In this document: positions 1 to 5,420 of the stretch, piece after piece | Numbering within the stretch: the first letter of the stretch is position 1 | Layout of the letters: the number at the start of each line of letters is the position of its first letter | Assembly: GCA_030616425.1 (NCBI GenBank) | Contig: JAUWXJ010000122.1 | Span: forward strand, 1 to 7,296 | Source: Desulfobacterales bacterium | Lineage (GTDB): Bacteria; Desulfobacterota; Desulfobacteria; Desulfobacterales; C00003060 | DNA length: 7,296 nt | Reading direction: 5' to 3' | The notes under the pieces: generated by a model | Seen by the model: the letters and a program-made list of their open reading frames with translations, nothing else | Told to the model about the DNA's origin: nothing | The model's database searches: none | Translations under genes and position numbers: made by a program

Positions 1-116
1 ATACGGTTTACCCAAATAGACACGTAGAATGTATAATATGACCGCCGCCAAGGATCTCAAAGAACGCGAAATTAGATCGTTCCAGTACTCCTAACCAGCC
101 CTTGATCTATCCTGAC

Positions 117-139
117 GAACCGCAAAAGCGAGTGCATTC
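117..139 (-). repeat. dispersed repeat, copy A
   Basis: A 23-base segment beginning GAACCGCAAAAGCG on the plus strand recurs at 3390-3412 in opposite orientation with one mismatch, and in shorter form (19 bases) at 2196-2214. Here it lies downstream of the radical SAM gene, in a 176-bp stretch at the window edge where I see no convincing gene. The longest reading frames in that stretch are a few dozen codons and lack family resemblance. Strand is set so that it matches the orientation of the 3390-3412 copy. Confidence 0.75.
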
Positions 140-176
140 TACCTGAGTAGCTATCTCTTCGACTTTTCACCAACTC

Positions 177-1193
177 TTATGTGACCAGCATTCCATCAAC
201 GGTCGCACCACACTTTGGACACTTGCCATCAGCAATCACATTCTTGGATATGTGATAACCCCACCGCTCGATCAACGGCTCGCAGCAACTATAACAAATT
301 GTATTTTCCCCTTCGTCCCCAGGGAGATTGCCGCTGTACACATAACGAAGTCCCGCCTCAAGTCCGATCTCCCGGGCCTTGTGAATACTCTCAGATGGTG
401 TAGGTGGACGGTCTGTAAGCTTGTAGGTGGGATGAAAACGGCTAATATGCCACGGGGTTTCAGGGCCAAGTGAGTTAGCAATAAAGGTGGCTAGCTGTTT
501 AAGTTCTTTTTTATCATCATTGAGCCCGGGGATAAGAAGCGTAGTAACCTCAACAAAGATCCCAAGAGACTTCATCAGTTCAAGGGTATCCATCACGTGC
601 TTTCGCTTTGCGCTGCATTGCTCTTTATAAAAATCATCGTTAAAGGCCTTAAGGTCCACATTTGCTGCATCAAGGTATGGCTGAATCATATGCACGGCCT
701 CGGAGGTCATGTAGCCGTTTGTTACAAAGACATTGAGGATACCCTTCTCGTGGGCAAGCTTGGCTGTATCATATGCAAATTCGAAAAAAACGGTGGGTTC
801 AGTATAGGTGTAGGCAATGCTGCGACAGTCTGCCCGCTCTGCGGCACTCACCACATCCTCTGGGCGGTAAAGGTCACCCGGGATTATTCCCTTGCGGTCA
901 GCAGGGAGCTGGGCAATATCTGCATTCTGACAAAAACGGCATTTGAAGTTGCATCCAACCGTTGCAATGGAATACGAAAGTGAACCGGGCAACACATGAT
1001 AAAGCGGTTTTTTTTCGATGGGATCCACGTGCTGAGCAATCAACCTCCCATAAACAAGGGTCTTTAGAATCCCGCCCCGGTTTTCGCGAACGCCGCAAAT
1101 GCCCTGCTTCCCTCCTTTGATAAGGCAGCGGTGGTTGCACAGGTTGCACCGGACCTTCTTATCCTCGACTGGTTCGTACAGATAGGCTTCCAT
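177..1193 (-). CDS. amrS: AmmeMemoRadiSam system radical SAM enzyme (AmrS type)
   Basis: This is a radical SAM enzyme of the family named for genomic association with AMMECR1 and Memo proteins. The substrate is not established, and older annotations call it pyruvate-formate-lyase-activating enzyme. At 338 aa it has the family's usual length. Seen in the sequence: an N-terminal four-cysteine cluster (C16, C19, C23, C33), the [4Fe-4S]/SAM motif CNFKCRFC (C81, C85, C88) in the family context KPLYHVLPG...GCNFKC, a radical SAM barrel to about residue 275, and a C-terminal rubredoxin-like zinc ribbon (C300, C303, C325, C328). The ATG start agrees with the family N-terminus (EAYLYEPVEDKKVRCNLC). An in-frame stop lies two codons upstream, so no extension is possible. 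There is no clear Shine-Dalgarno: the start sits at the edge of a 7-base repeat array. No AMMECR1 or Memo gene is in the window. The methyltransferase gene lies upstream on the same strand, 229 bp away. Confidence 0.9.
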   Translation of the reverse strand: MEAYLYEPVEDKKVRCNLCNHRCLIKGGKQGICGVRENRGGILKTLVYGRLIAQHVDPIEKKPLYHVLPGSLSYSIATVGCNFKCRFCQNADIAQLPADRKGIIPGDLYRPEDVVSAAERADCRSIAYTYTEPTVFFEFAYDTAKLAHEKGILNVFVTNGYMTSEAVHMIQPYLDAANVDLKAFNDDFYKEQCSAKRKHVMDTLELMKSLGIFVEVTTLLIPGLNDDKKELKQLATFIANSLGPETPWHISRFHPTYKLTDRPPTPSESIHKAREIGLEAGLRYVYSGNLPGDEGENTICYSCCEPLIERWGYHISKNVIADGKCPKCGATVDGMLVT

Positions 1194-1230
1194 TGGTCAT
1201 TTGTCACTGGTCATTAGTCATTTGGTCAAT
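1194..1230. repeat. degenerate heptamer tandem array abutting the amrS start codon
   Basis: Four successive 7-base units on the plus strand fit the pattern T-N-GTCA-Y (1194-1200, 1201-1207, 1208-1214, 1215-1221), followed by a partial unit shifted by one base. Read on the gene strand, the units are close to ATGACYA, so they place an ATG or GTG every seven bases and out of frame with one another. The array ends exactly at the amrS start codon and occupies the place of its ribosome binding site. Confidence 0.8.
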
Positions 1231-1236
1231 AACGGA

Positions 1237-1264
1237 GTGCCTAAAGTGAACTAAGGTGCCTAAA
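1237..1264. repeat. short direct repeat, GTGCCTAAA twice
   Basis: The 9-mer GTGCCTAAA occurs at 1237-1245 and 1256-1264, with the related AGTGAACTAA between them. It looks like another degenerate tandem array of roughly 9-10 base units. It lies in the 229-bp gap between the methyltransferase and amrS, next to the heptamer array. The remainder of that gap (about 1265-1400) shows no gene and no clear signal. Confidence 0.6.
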
Positions 1265-1400
1265 TAATGAAGACCTCAACCCTGGCCCAGACCTGTTTTG
1301 AAATGCTGAAAATTACAAAACCACGATCTCGAAATATTAGACCCCTGCATTGTATTGCATATATGTTGCACCAGGGCGGGCTTTGACCCACTTCTCCACA

Positions 1401-1428
1401 GTCAATTATTAATCGTCAATCATCAATC
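1401..1428. repeat. heptamer tandem array overlapping the methyltransferase stop codon
   Basis: On the minus strand, 28 bases divide exactly into four 7-base units close to GATTGAY. The first unit contains the last sense codon (GAT) and the TGA stop of the methyltransferase. The unit length matches the array at 1194-1221, so both edges of the intergenic gap have 7-base periodicity. Confidence 0.75.
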
Positions 1429-2184
1429 CCAAGTCTTCATCAACCCCGGTGTAGCCTTTGTGGGTTGGCTCACATACCCAATGGGTATATTCTGAGTACG
1501 ATACCGTGGCACAAGTGTGACCACCATACCCATGAAGCACCCAAACGGGCACCTGTGAATAAAGGGCCATCTCTCAAAACGTTGGGTGAATCTCCTGAAG
1601 CTGGTAGGGAGCTGGAGAACCGTTCCCCATCTGTAGGGCGTTTTGTCCAGAATCTGCCGAACATATCCTTTAACCTCCCACACACTGAAAAATCTGGCCC
1701 GATTATACATGCTTTCTGAAAATATCCCCCTCAGCCTTCGCTCAACTCCCTTGATAGCATAACGGTTTAGAACGCCCAAAAAAATGCGGTCTTTGGCCAC
1801 ACGACATGCCTCTTGAAGGGCCTTTTGAGCATCATCCACAAATTCCAGGGTCGTGATCAGGGTGGCAATATCGAAGCTGTTATCCTCAAATGGGAGATCC
1901 TCAGCCAGGCCCTGGTGCAACTCAACGCGATGTCCGAGTTTTGCTCGTGCAATGTCAATCATGTGGGGGGATGCGTCAAGGCCAGTTATGTCGAGGCCCA
2001 TCTCCAAAAACATAAGGAGATGTCTGCCTGTACCACATCCTATGTCTAAAATCCGCTCCCCGCGTACAGGACGAAGCAGCCTGAGCAAAAGCTGATCTTC
2101 AAGATCAACAATAAACTGATTCCTATGGTCTTGATACCAGTTGTCGTATTCTCGGGCTGCCTTAATGTCGAAAACATATCCCAT
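1423..2184 (-). CDS. class I SAM-dependent methyltransferase (Methyltransf_11/UbiE-like)
   Basis: A soluble Rossmann-fold methyltransferase of 253 aa that uses S-adenosylmethionine; the acceptor cannot be read from sequence. Motif I is LDIGCGTGRHL (residues 46-56), the ribose-binding acid is D70 in GLDAS, and the LPFEDNSFD segment (98-105) followed by the ITTLEFVDD stretch (110-118) corresponds to the next conserved motifs. The C-terminal third (RFFSVWEV to PRYRTQNIPIGY) is basic and aromatic-rich and probably forms the substrate lid. I chose the ATG at 2184. An upstream in-frame GTG at 2223 would add 13 residues, but the added DNA is a dispersed repeat copy (2196-2248) and the added peptide does not resemble a methyltransferase N-terminus. 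No strong ribosome binding site is seen for either start. It lies upstream of amrS on the same strand; co-transcription is possible but unproven. Confidence 0.85.
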   Translation of the reverse strand: MGYVFDIKAAREYDNWYQDHRNQFIVDLEDQLLLRLLRPVRGERILDIGCGTGRHLLMFLEMGLDITGLDASPHMIDIARAKLGHRVELHQGLAEDLPFEDNSFDIATLITTLEFVDDAQKALQEACRVAKDRIFLGVLNRYAIKGVERRLRGIFSESMYNRARFFSVWEVKGYVRQILDKTPYRWGTVLQLPTSFRRFTQRFERWPFIHRCPFGCFMGMVVTLVPRYRTQNIPIGYVSQPTKATPGLMKTWD

Positions 2185-2195
2185 GACGCATCTTT

Positions 2196-2248
2196 GAACT
2201 GCAAAAGCGCTCGCTAACCCCACAGCTTGCTGCAGGGAGCTTCAAACC
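2196..2248 (-). repeat. compact composite repeat, copy B
   Basis: Read on the minus strand, these 53 bases begin GAAG-CT-CCCTGCAGCAAGCTG, an imperfect hairpin, and end in GCGCTTTTGCAGTTC. Those two ends match the outer parts of the long hairpin chain at 3180-3412, which has the same GAAG + CCCTGCAGCAAGCTG start and a CTCGCTTTTGCGGTTC end. Copy B therefore looks like a short version of the same element without the internal hairpins. It lies immediately upstream of the methyltransferase start codon. Confidence 0.6.
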
Positions 2249-2296
2249 TGAATGCACAGCAGTTTGGGCAACAACCTGACAATAAATAACAATCCC

Positions 2297-2325
2297 TTTA
2301 TATTAAAAGATCAAGAAGAAAACAA
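2297..2325 (-). promoter_or_regulatory. possible promoter for the methyltransferase
   Basis: On the minus strand TTGTTT (2325-2320) and TATAAA (2302-2297) are separated by 17 bases. The -10 is good and the -35 is poor. It points toward the methyltransferase about 110 bp away and would be the only sigma70-like candidate I see there. It lies in an AT-rich patch, so a chance match is possible. Confidence 0.3.
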
Positions 2326-2390
2326 GTTTTCATGTAGGAGATGGCCCCACAAGTGCACTAACTCACTAAAGGACTGATCTGTAATTTTTC

Positions 2391-2419
2391 TTGATTTTGT
2401 TGGCCTTATCTACTATGGA
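2391..2419 (+). promoter_or_regulatory. weak candidate promoter for ssb
   Basis: TTGATT (2391-2396) and TATGGA (2414-2419) are spaced by 17 bases and would give a leader of about 150 nt before ssb. That leader would contain the inverted repeat at 2458-2491. The matches are only partial, and no better candidate is visible in the 388-bp gap upstream of ssb. Confidence 0.25.
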
Positions 2420-2457
2420 AAATAAGGTGTTTTCATCCTGCTAACGGACTCTTGGAT

Positions 2458-2491
2458 TATTGCGAATCGTCTAATACAGACTATCGCAATA
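2458..2491 (+). promoter_or_regulatory. nested inverted repeat upstream of ssb
   Basis: TATTGCGA (2458-2465) is repeated inverted as TCGCAATA (2484-2491). Inside it, GTCT (2469-2472) pairs with AGAC (2478-2481) around the loop AATAC. The whole would fold as an 8-bp stem, a small internal loop and a 4-bp stem. It lies 81 bp before the ssb start codon. It could be a repressor operator or a leader hairpin, and the sequence alone does not decide between these. Confidence 0.6.
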
Positions 2492-2572
2492 GTTCGCCAT
2501 TCGGGGCACCTGGACTGTTAGAGCAACTCAGGTAATTTAGTCCTGGCATGCATCCGGGGGAGGGGGAGAGCT

Positions 2573-2992
2573 ATGGCCAGCATTAACAAAGTAATCCTAA
2601 TCGGCAACCTTGGAAGAGACCCCGAGGTTCGGTACACGCCCAGCGGGACGGCGGTAGCAAATTTCAGCATCGCCACTACGGAGAACTGGACCAATAAGGA
2701 CGGTGAAAAGGAATCGCATACGGAATGGCACCGTATTGTAGCATGGGGTCGATTGGGAGAGATCTGCGGAGAATACCTTTCAAAGGGAAAACAAGTCTAT
2801 ATCGAGGGACGCATCCGCACAAATGAATGGGAAGACCAGGAAGGTAACAAGCGTCAAAACAAAGAGATTGTCGCCCTTACCATGCAAATGCTTGGATCCC
2901 GCACTCCAGCGGAACCGCTCCCGGATGAAAGCCCCAGTCCTGAGCCAGATACAGCCTCCAGTGGACCAACTGAGGACGACATCCCGTTTTAG
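2573..2992 (+). CDS. ssb: single-stranded DNA-binding protein
   Basis: SSB coats single-stranded DNA during replication, recombination and repair and recruits partner enzymes through its acidic C-terminal tip. This 139-aa protein has the OB fold at about residues 1-108 (start MASINKVILIGNLGRDPEVRYT), the aromatic residues expected to stack on DNA (W39, W52, W58, W86), a short Pro/Glu/Ser-rich linker (about 111-132) and the conserved tip DDIPF at 135-139. The linker is shorter than in Escherichia coli SSB (178 aa) but normal for many bacteria. The start is fixed by a strong purine-rich ribosome binding site with GGAG at 2565-2568, in a run of Gs just before the ATG. It stands alone on the plus strand, with no rpsF or rpsR beside it, and is convergent with tatA. 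Confidence 0.96.
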   Translation: MASINKVILIGNLGRDPEVRYTPSGTAVANFSIATTENWTNKDGEKESHTEWHRIVAWGRLGEICGEYLSKGKQVYIEGRIRTNEWEDQEGNKRQNKEIVALTMQMLGSRTPAEPLPDESPSPEPDTASSGPTEDDIPF

Positions 2993-3179
2993 TCACTCTT
3001 CGTTTAACAATTAGAGGGGGGCTTTAAGACAAGGGAAACCGCTGAATAGTAGCCCGCAGGGCCTCCAGCCGTACATTACTCGGACACGAACAGAAGCGGT
3101 CTCCTTTATCGCAAATCAGAATGTCTAACTGGTACGACTCCCAGGAATATATATTTGACCTGCCTCCTTAAGCTCGATT
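2993..3179. other. non-coding stretch after ssb, no gene recognised
   Basis: The first part of the 447-bp gap between ssb and tatA. The reading frames are short (a 21-codon frame on the minus strand at 3011-3076 and other fragments), without a matching ribosome binding site or family resemblance. There is no tRNA-like fold and no clear terminator with a U-tract after ssb. The segment may belong to the same repeat cluster as the following hairpins, but I cannot show it from one copy. Confidence 0.5.
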
Positions 3180-3416
3180 GAAGAACCCTGCAGCAAGCTG
3201 CAGGGAATCTTCGACCGTAAGGAAGTTTACTGTTTTTAGATTGTTTGCATCCCCTTGCTCCGCACGGGCATGCAAACTTAAAGAATGGCACTTCATTCTT
3301 CTTTGTTTTGCGGCTTGCAGCCGCTCAACAAAGCCACCTGCTGCGCAGGTGGTTATTTAGGCGCTCGCCCCCCGTCCGTCTGCGGCGGGGAATGCGCTCG
3401 CTTTTGCGGTTCATTC
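3180..3416. repeat. chain of six to seven consecutive hairpins between ssb and tatA
   Basis: Six good stem-loops follow one another in 237 bp. H1: CCCTGCAGC 3186-3194 with GCTGCAGGG 3197-3205, plus outer GAAG/CTTC (3180-3183/3209-3212). H2: GTTTGCAT 3243-3250 with ATGCAAAC 3270-3277, plus inner CCC/GGG. H3: AAGAATG 3281-3287 with CATTCTT 3294-3300. H4: CTTTGTT 3301-3307 with AACAAAG 3327-3333, enclosing GCGGCT 3310-3315 and AGCCGC 3319-3324. H5: CCACCTGC 3334-3341 with GCAGGTGG 3345-3352. H6: CCCCG 3370-3374 with CGGGG 3386-3390, extended by CCG/CGG. A weaker H7 (GAATG/CATTC, 3390-3416) overlaps the dispersed repeat. H2 to H5 are nearly contiguous. The region lies in the 3' flanks of two convergent genes. 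No stem is followed by a U-tract, so these are not typical intrinsic terminators. Confidence 0.8.
3390..3412 (+). repeat. dispersed repeat, copy C
   Basis: This 23-base segment, ending CGCTTTTGCGGTTC on the plus strand, matches copy A (117-139, opposite strand) with one mismatch and copy B (2196-2214) over its shorter part. It forms the tatA-proximal end of the hairpin chain. Confidence 0.75.
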
Positions 3417-3439
3417 GGAACAAACCAACAGACCCAACC

Positions 3440-3637
3440 CTAGTCTTTCTTCTCTTCTTCCAACCTATTTGGTTCTTTGGGCTCAGGGGTTTCTTCTAAC
3501 CCCCCGGAGGTGGCTTTCTTGAAGTTCTTTATCCCCTTTCCGATGCCGCTTCCGATCTCAGGAAGCTTGCCCGCCCCGAAAATGATGAGAATAATGACCA
3601 GAATAATGATTAACTCTGGCATGCCGATTCCAAACAT
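3440..3637 (-). CDS. tatA: Sec-independent protein translocase protein TatA/TatE
   Basis: TatA oligomerises in the cytoplasmic membrane and forms the passage for folded proteins carrying twin-arginine signals, after TatC (and TatB where present) bind the signal. The 65-aa protein has the standard build: a short N-terminus, one transmembrane helix (about residues 7-20), the FG hinge (20-21), an amphipathic helix starting at KLPEIGSGIGKGIKNFKKA (24-42) and a charged Glu/Lys/Pro tail. The polar residue in the membrane helix is E8; Escherichia coli TatA has Q8, and an acidic residue here is common in other lineages. The start is supported by a GGGGGAG ribosome binding site 5 nt upstream. No tatC or tatB is in the window. 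It follows the J-protein gene on the same strand (123-bp gap) but has its own likely promoter. Confidence 0.93.
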   Translation of the reverse strand: MFGIGMPELIIILVIILIIFGAGKLPEIGSGIGKGIKNFKKATSGGLEETPEPKEPNRLEEEKKD

Positions 3638-3719
3638 TTAGTCTCCCCCTTGTTTTTCCTATCTACTCAAAAGAGTTCATTTTATAGGTTGCCTATTCTT
3701 CAAGTCCAGTATACGTTCT

Positions 3720-3748
3720 TTGATAACATTAAAACCAGAGTGTGTCAA
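3720..3748 (-). promoter_or_regulatory. probable sigma70-type promoter of tatA
   Basis: On the minus strand a perfect TTGACA (3748-3743) is followed after 17 bases by TATCAA (3725-3720). It lies directly after the J-protein stop codon and would start transcription near 3713, giving a leader of about 76 nt before tatA. That leader holds a small hairpin ACTC-TTTT-GAGT. TatA can therefore be expressed separately from the J-protein gene. Confidence 0.6.
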
Positions 3749-3760
3749 TCATCGCCAGGT

Positions 3761-4120
3761 TCAGCCTTCTTTCATATTCTCTATAATCTTTGCATACGCC
3801 TCGTTAATCTCGGACATCTTCCCCCTGGCGAGCTCTTGAATCACAGGATCTGTGTCCACAAATCTATCAGGATGATACTTTTGGGCAAGCCTCTTGTAGG
3901 TAGCTTTGATTTCCTGCGGCCCTGTATCGTACGGAACTTGAAGCACATCATAGTATGGCTTGAGCCTGGTGCCAAACAGCCCCTTTTCTACGAGTTTCGG
4001 ATTGTTATGCAATGTATGCCCCACCAGTAGACCAAGGGCAGCACCAACCGGCCCCCCCATGATCCAGCCTATGCCTGCCCCGAGTGCTTTGTGAAGCTTC
4101 CCTTTCTGTTTTTCGTCCAT
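3761..4120 (-). CDS. small J-domain (DnaJ-like) protein with N-terminal glycine zipper
   Basis: A J-domain protein stimulates the ATPase of an Hsp70 (DnaK) partner through its HPD motif. This 119-aa protein has a basic N-terminus (1-11), a hydrophobic glycine-rich segment (about 12-37) and a C-terminal J-domain (about 56-113, beginning YYDVLQV) with HPD at 83-85 and helix IV KMSEINEAYAKI. The order of a glycine-rich membrane segment ending in GLLVGH followed by a terminal J-domain resembles DjlA, but the TerB-like domain between them is absent. Glycines recur every fourth residue (14, 18, 22, 26, 30, 34), which favours helix packing in the membrane. I place the start at the ATG at 4120. The longer form from TTG at 4165 would run through a near-consensus promoter (4131-4159) and add 15 residues not typical of the family. 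It is divergent from the MetE-like gene and upstream of tatA. Confidence 0.82.
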   Translation of the reverse strand: MDEKQKGKLHKALGAGIGWIMGGPVGAALGLLVGHTLHNNPKLVEKGLFGTRLKPYYDVLQVPYDTGPQEIKATYKRLAQKYHPDRFVDTDPVIQELARGKMSEINEAYAKIIENMKEG

Positions 4121-4130
4121 TTCATCAAGA

Positions 4131-4159
4131 ATTATCGAACATTTAGCCAATCGAGTCAA
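4131..4159 (-). promoter_or_regulatory. near-consensus promoter of the J-protein gene
   Basis: On the minus strand TTGACT (4159-4154) and GATAAT (4136-4131) are separated by exactly 17 bases; each hexamer matches the sigma70 consensus at five of six positions. The -10 ends 10 nt before the chosen ATG, so transcription would begin about 4-5 nt before it. The mRNA would then be almost leaderless, which fits the lack of a strong ribosome binding site. Confidence 0.65.
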
Positions 4160-4247
4160 GCACAATAAGCCGCTTGCCTGAAAGGGCCGATTATGTTAGG
4201 CGTGTTAACTCATCATGCACCCTGTAATTGGGGAAAAGGACCTAAGT

Positions 4248-5315
4248 ATGGCTGAATTCAAAGGCAATGCGTTGGCCCTGCTCATCGGCAGCCTTCCTGT
4301 AGCCGACCACGACCAGGCCATTAGCCTGGTCATGAAATACACACCCGATATTCCCTTGTGGGCTCAGCTGCCAGTTCACCCACAAGAGAGCATGATGACC
4401 CAATTTCTGGATGGCGTGCCGGGCGTTGTGCGTAACAAGGACCGCGTTTTTGTTGATACATCAGTACCAACCTTTGAGGATGACCTGCTCAAATTCTACG
4501 AAGACTATCTTTCAATAACTGAAGGAAACTCATCCCTGGATGGCACCCGATTTGTCCTTACCCCGGAGACCGCAAGAGGCTTCTTCACCCTGCTCAATGT
4601 GATGAAATCAGCTACGCGGTTTCCTGTAGCTCTCAAGGGTCAGATTACCGGACCTGTGACCTTGGCCACAGGGTTGACAGACCAGCACAAGCGCGCCCTC
4701 TTCTACGACGACAGGCTCCTTGACGTGGTAATCAAAACTATCGCAATGAAAGCACGGTGGCAGGCAGAGAAATTATCACAGTGGGACGCCCCCGCCCTAA
4801 TCTTCATAGACGAACCAAGCCTGGCCGGCTTTGGCACTTCGGCCTTTATTAGTATATCGAAAGAAGATGTATCCAGAGTCCTTTCAGAAGTCATTGACGC
4901 CATACATCAGGGAGGGGGCCTTGCTGGGGTGCATGTGTGCGCAAATACCGATTGGTCGTTGATCCTCGATTCCGCGGCCGACATACTTAGCTTTGATGCC
5001 TACGGTTTCTTCGACAGGCTAGCTCTGTACGAGGAATCTCTCAAGACCTTTTTCAACCAGGGCCGAATACTCGCCTGGGGAATTGTCCCCACCTCCAGCA
5101 GCCAGGATATTGCCGGGGAAACAGCTTCAAATCTGGTAACAACATGGGAGTCACAGGCTGGTCAACTGGAAGCCCTTGGCATAGAACGCACGAAGATCCT
5201 GACACAATCTCTGATTACACCCAGCTGCGGCACCGGCTCCCTATCCCCTGATGAAGCAATCAAGGTCCTTGAAATGACCCGCGGGGTTTCACAAACTTTA
5301 CGCTCTCAAGGTTAA
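4248..5315 (+). CDS. MetE-like (UROD/MetE fold) protein, C-terminal catalytic-domain type
   Basis: This 355-aa protein resembles the C-terminal catalytic barrel of cobalamin-independent methionine synthase, without the N-terminal half that makes MetE about 750 aa. Such core-MetE proteins transfer methyl groups from donors other than methyl-folate, in some lineages a methyl-corrinoid protein. Candidate zinc ligands are visible: HVC (H229, C231, numbered from the 4248 start) and the late cysteine in PSCGTG (C327). The position of the MetE glutamate ligand appears to be D250 in LSFDAYGF. Other family-like segments are LLIGSLPV near the N-terminus, GQITGPVTLA (132-141) and FIDEPSL (186-192). The start at 4248 is preferred over an in-frame ATG at 4215 because AAAAGGA lies at 4234-4240, 7 nt before it, and MAEFKGNALALLIGSLP fits the usual N-terminus. 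The methyl donor and product are unknown. It is divergent from the J-protein gene and is followed 105 bp later by yidD. Confidence 0.8.
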   Translation: MAEFKGNALALLIGSLPVADHDQAISLVMKYTPDIPLWAQLPVHPQESMMTQFLDGVPGVVRNKDRVFVDTSVPTFEDDLLKFYEDYLSITEGNSSLDGTRFVLTPETARGFFTLLNVMKSATRFPVALKGQITGPVTLATGLTDQHKRALFYDDRLLDVVIKTIAMKARWQAEKLSQWDAPALIFIDEPSLAGFGTSAFISISKEDVSRVLSEVIDAIHQGGGLAGVHVCANTDWSLILDSAADILSFDAYGFFDRLALYEESLKTFFNQGRILAWGIVPTSSSQDIAGETASNLVTTWESQAGQLEALGIERTKILTQSLITPSCGTGSLSPDEAIKVLEMTRGVSQTLRSQG

Positions 5316-5362
5316 GCCGCCTGCAGCGGATGCTTTCGGGAGTGATGCCTCCTGTTTCGATC

Positions 5363-5379
5363 CCTTGACGCTGTCAAGG
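5363..5379 (+). other. perfect hairpin between the MetE-like gene and yidD
   Basis: CCTTGAC (5363-5369) pairs with GTCAAGG (5373-5379) around a 3-base loop. A smaller hairpin, CCGC/GCGG at 5317-5329, lies directly after the MetE-like stop codon. Neither is followed by a U-tract, so neither is a typical intrinsic terminator. A TTGACG -35-like hexamer (5365-5370) lies inside the larger hairpin, but no good -10 follows at 16-18 bases. The role is unresolved: processing site, attenuator or operator. Confidence 0.5.
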
Positions 5380-5420
5380 TTGCTTGATAAGTTCGATTAA
5401 CTAGGAGCTTCTATCTTACC

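Noticed and set aside
1..176. End of another gene at the left edge
   Set aside because: No frame entering from the edge stays open with a recognisable protein. Only short frames and a repeat copy are present.
597..983. 128-codon plus-strand reading frame inside amrS
   Set aside because: It is antisense to a well-conserved enzyme gene, which explains the open frame. It shows no motif or ribosome binding site.
296..1140. Extra cysteine clusters in the radical SAM protein as a novel fusion
   Set aside because: An N-terminal cysteine cluster and a C-terminal zinc ribbon are usual in this family at this length.
2185..2223. Upstream GTG extension of the methyltransferase (13 more residues)
   Set aside because: The added DNA lies in a dispersed repeat copy and the added peptide does not fit the family N-terminus. 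The ATG at 2184 is more likely.
3011..3076. 21-codon minus-strand reading frame after ssb
   Set aside because: Its nearest purine-rich box is too far from the ATG, it has no family resemblance, and it lies in a repeat-rich stretch.
3180..3416. CRISPR array or integron attC site
   Set aside because: The stems differ from each other and there are no regular repeats and spacers. No cas or integrase gene or attC core sites are visible.
3178..3499. Plus-strand reading frames over the hairpin chain
   Set aside because: Their peptides are the translation of palindromic repeats (Cys/Ala/Arg-rich) and one runs into tatA antisense. There is no coding evidence.
4166..4247. Possible cobalamin or SAM riboswitch before the MetE-like gene
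   Set aside because: The gap of about 80 bp is too short for a cobalamin riboswitch, and I see no SAM riboswitch core or terminator pairing.
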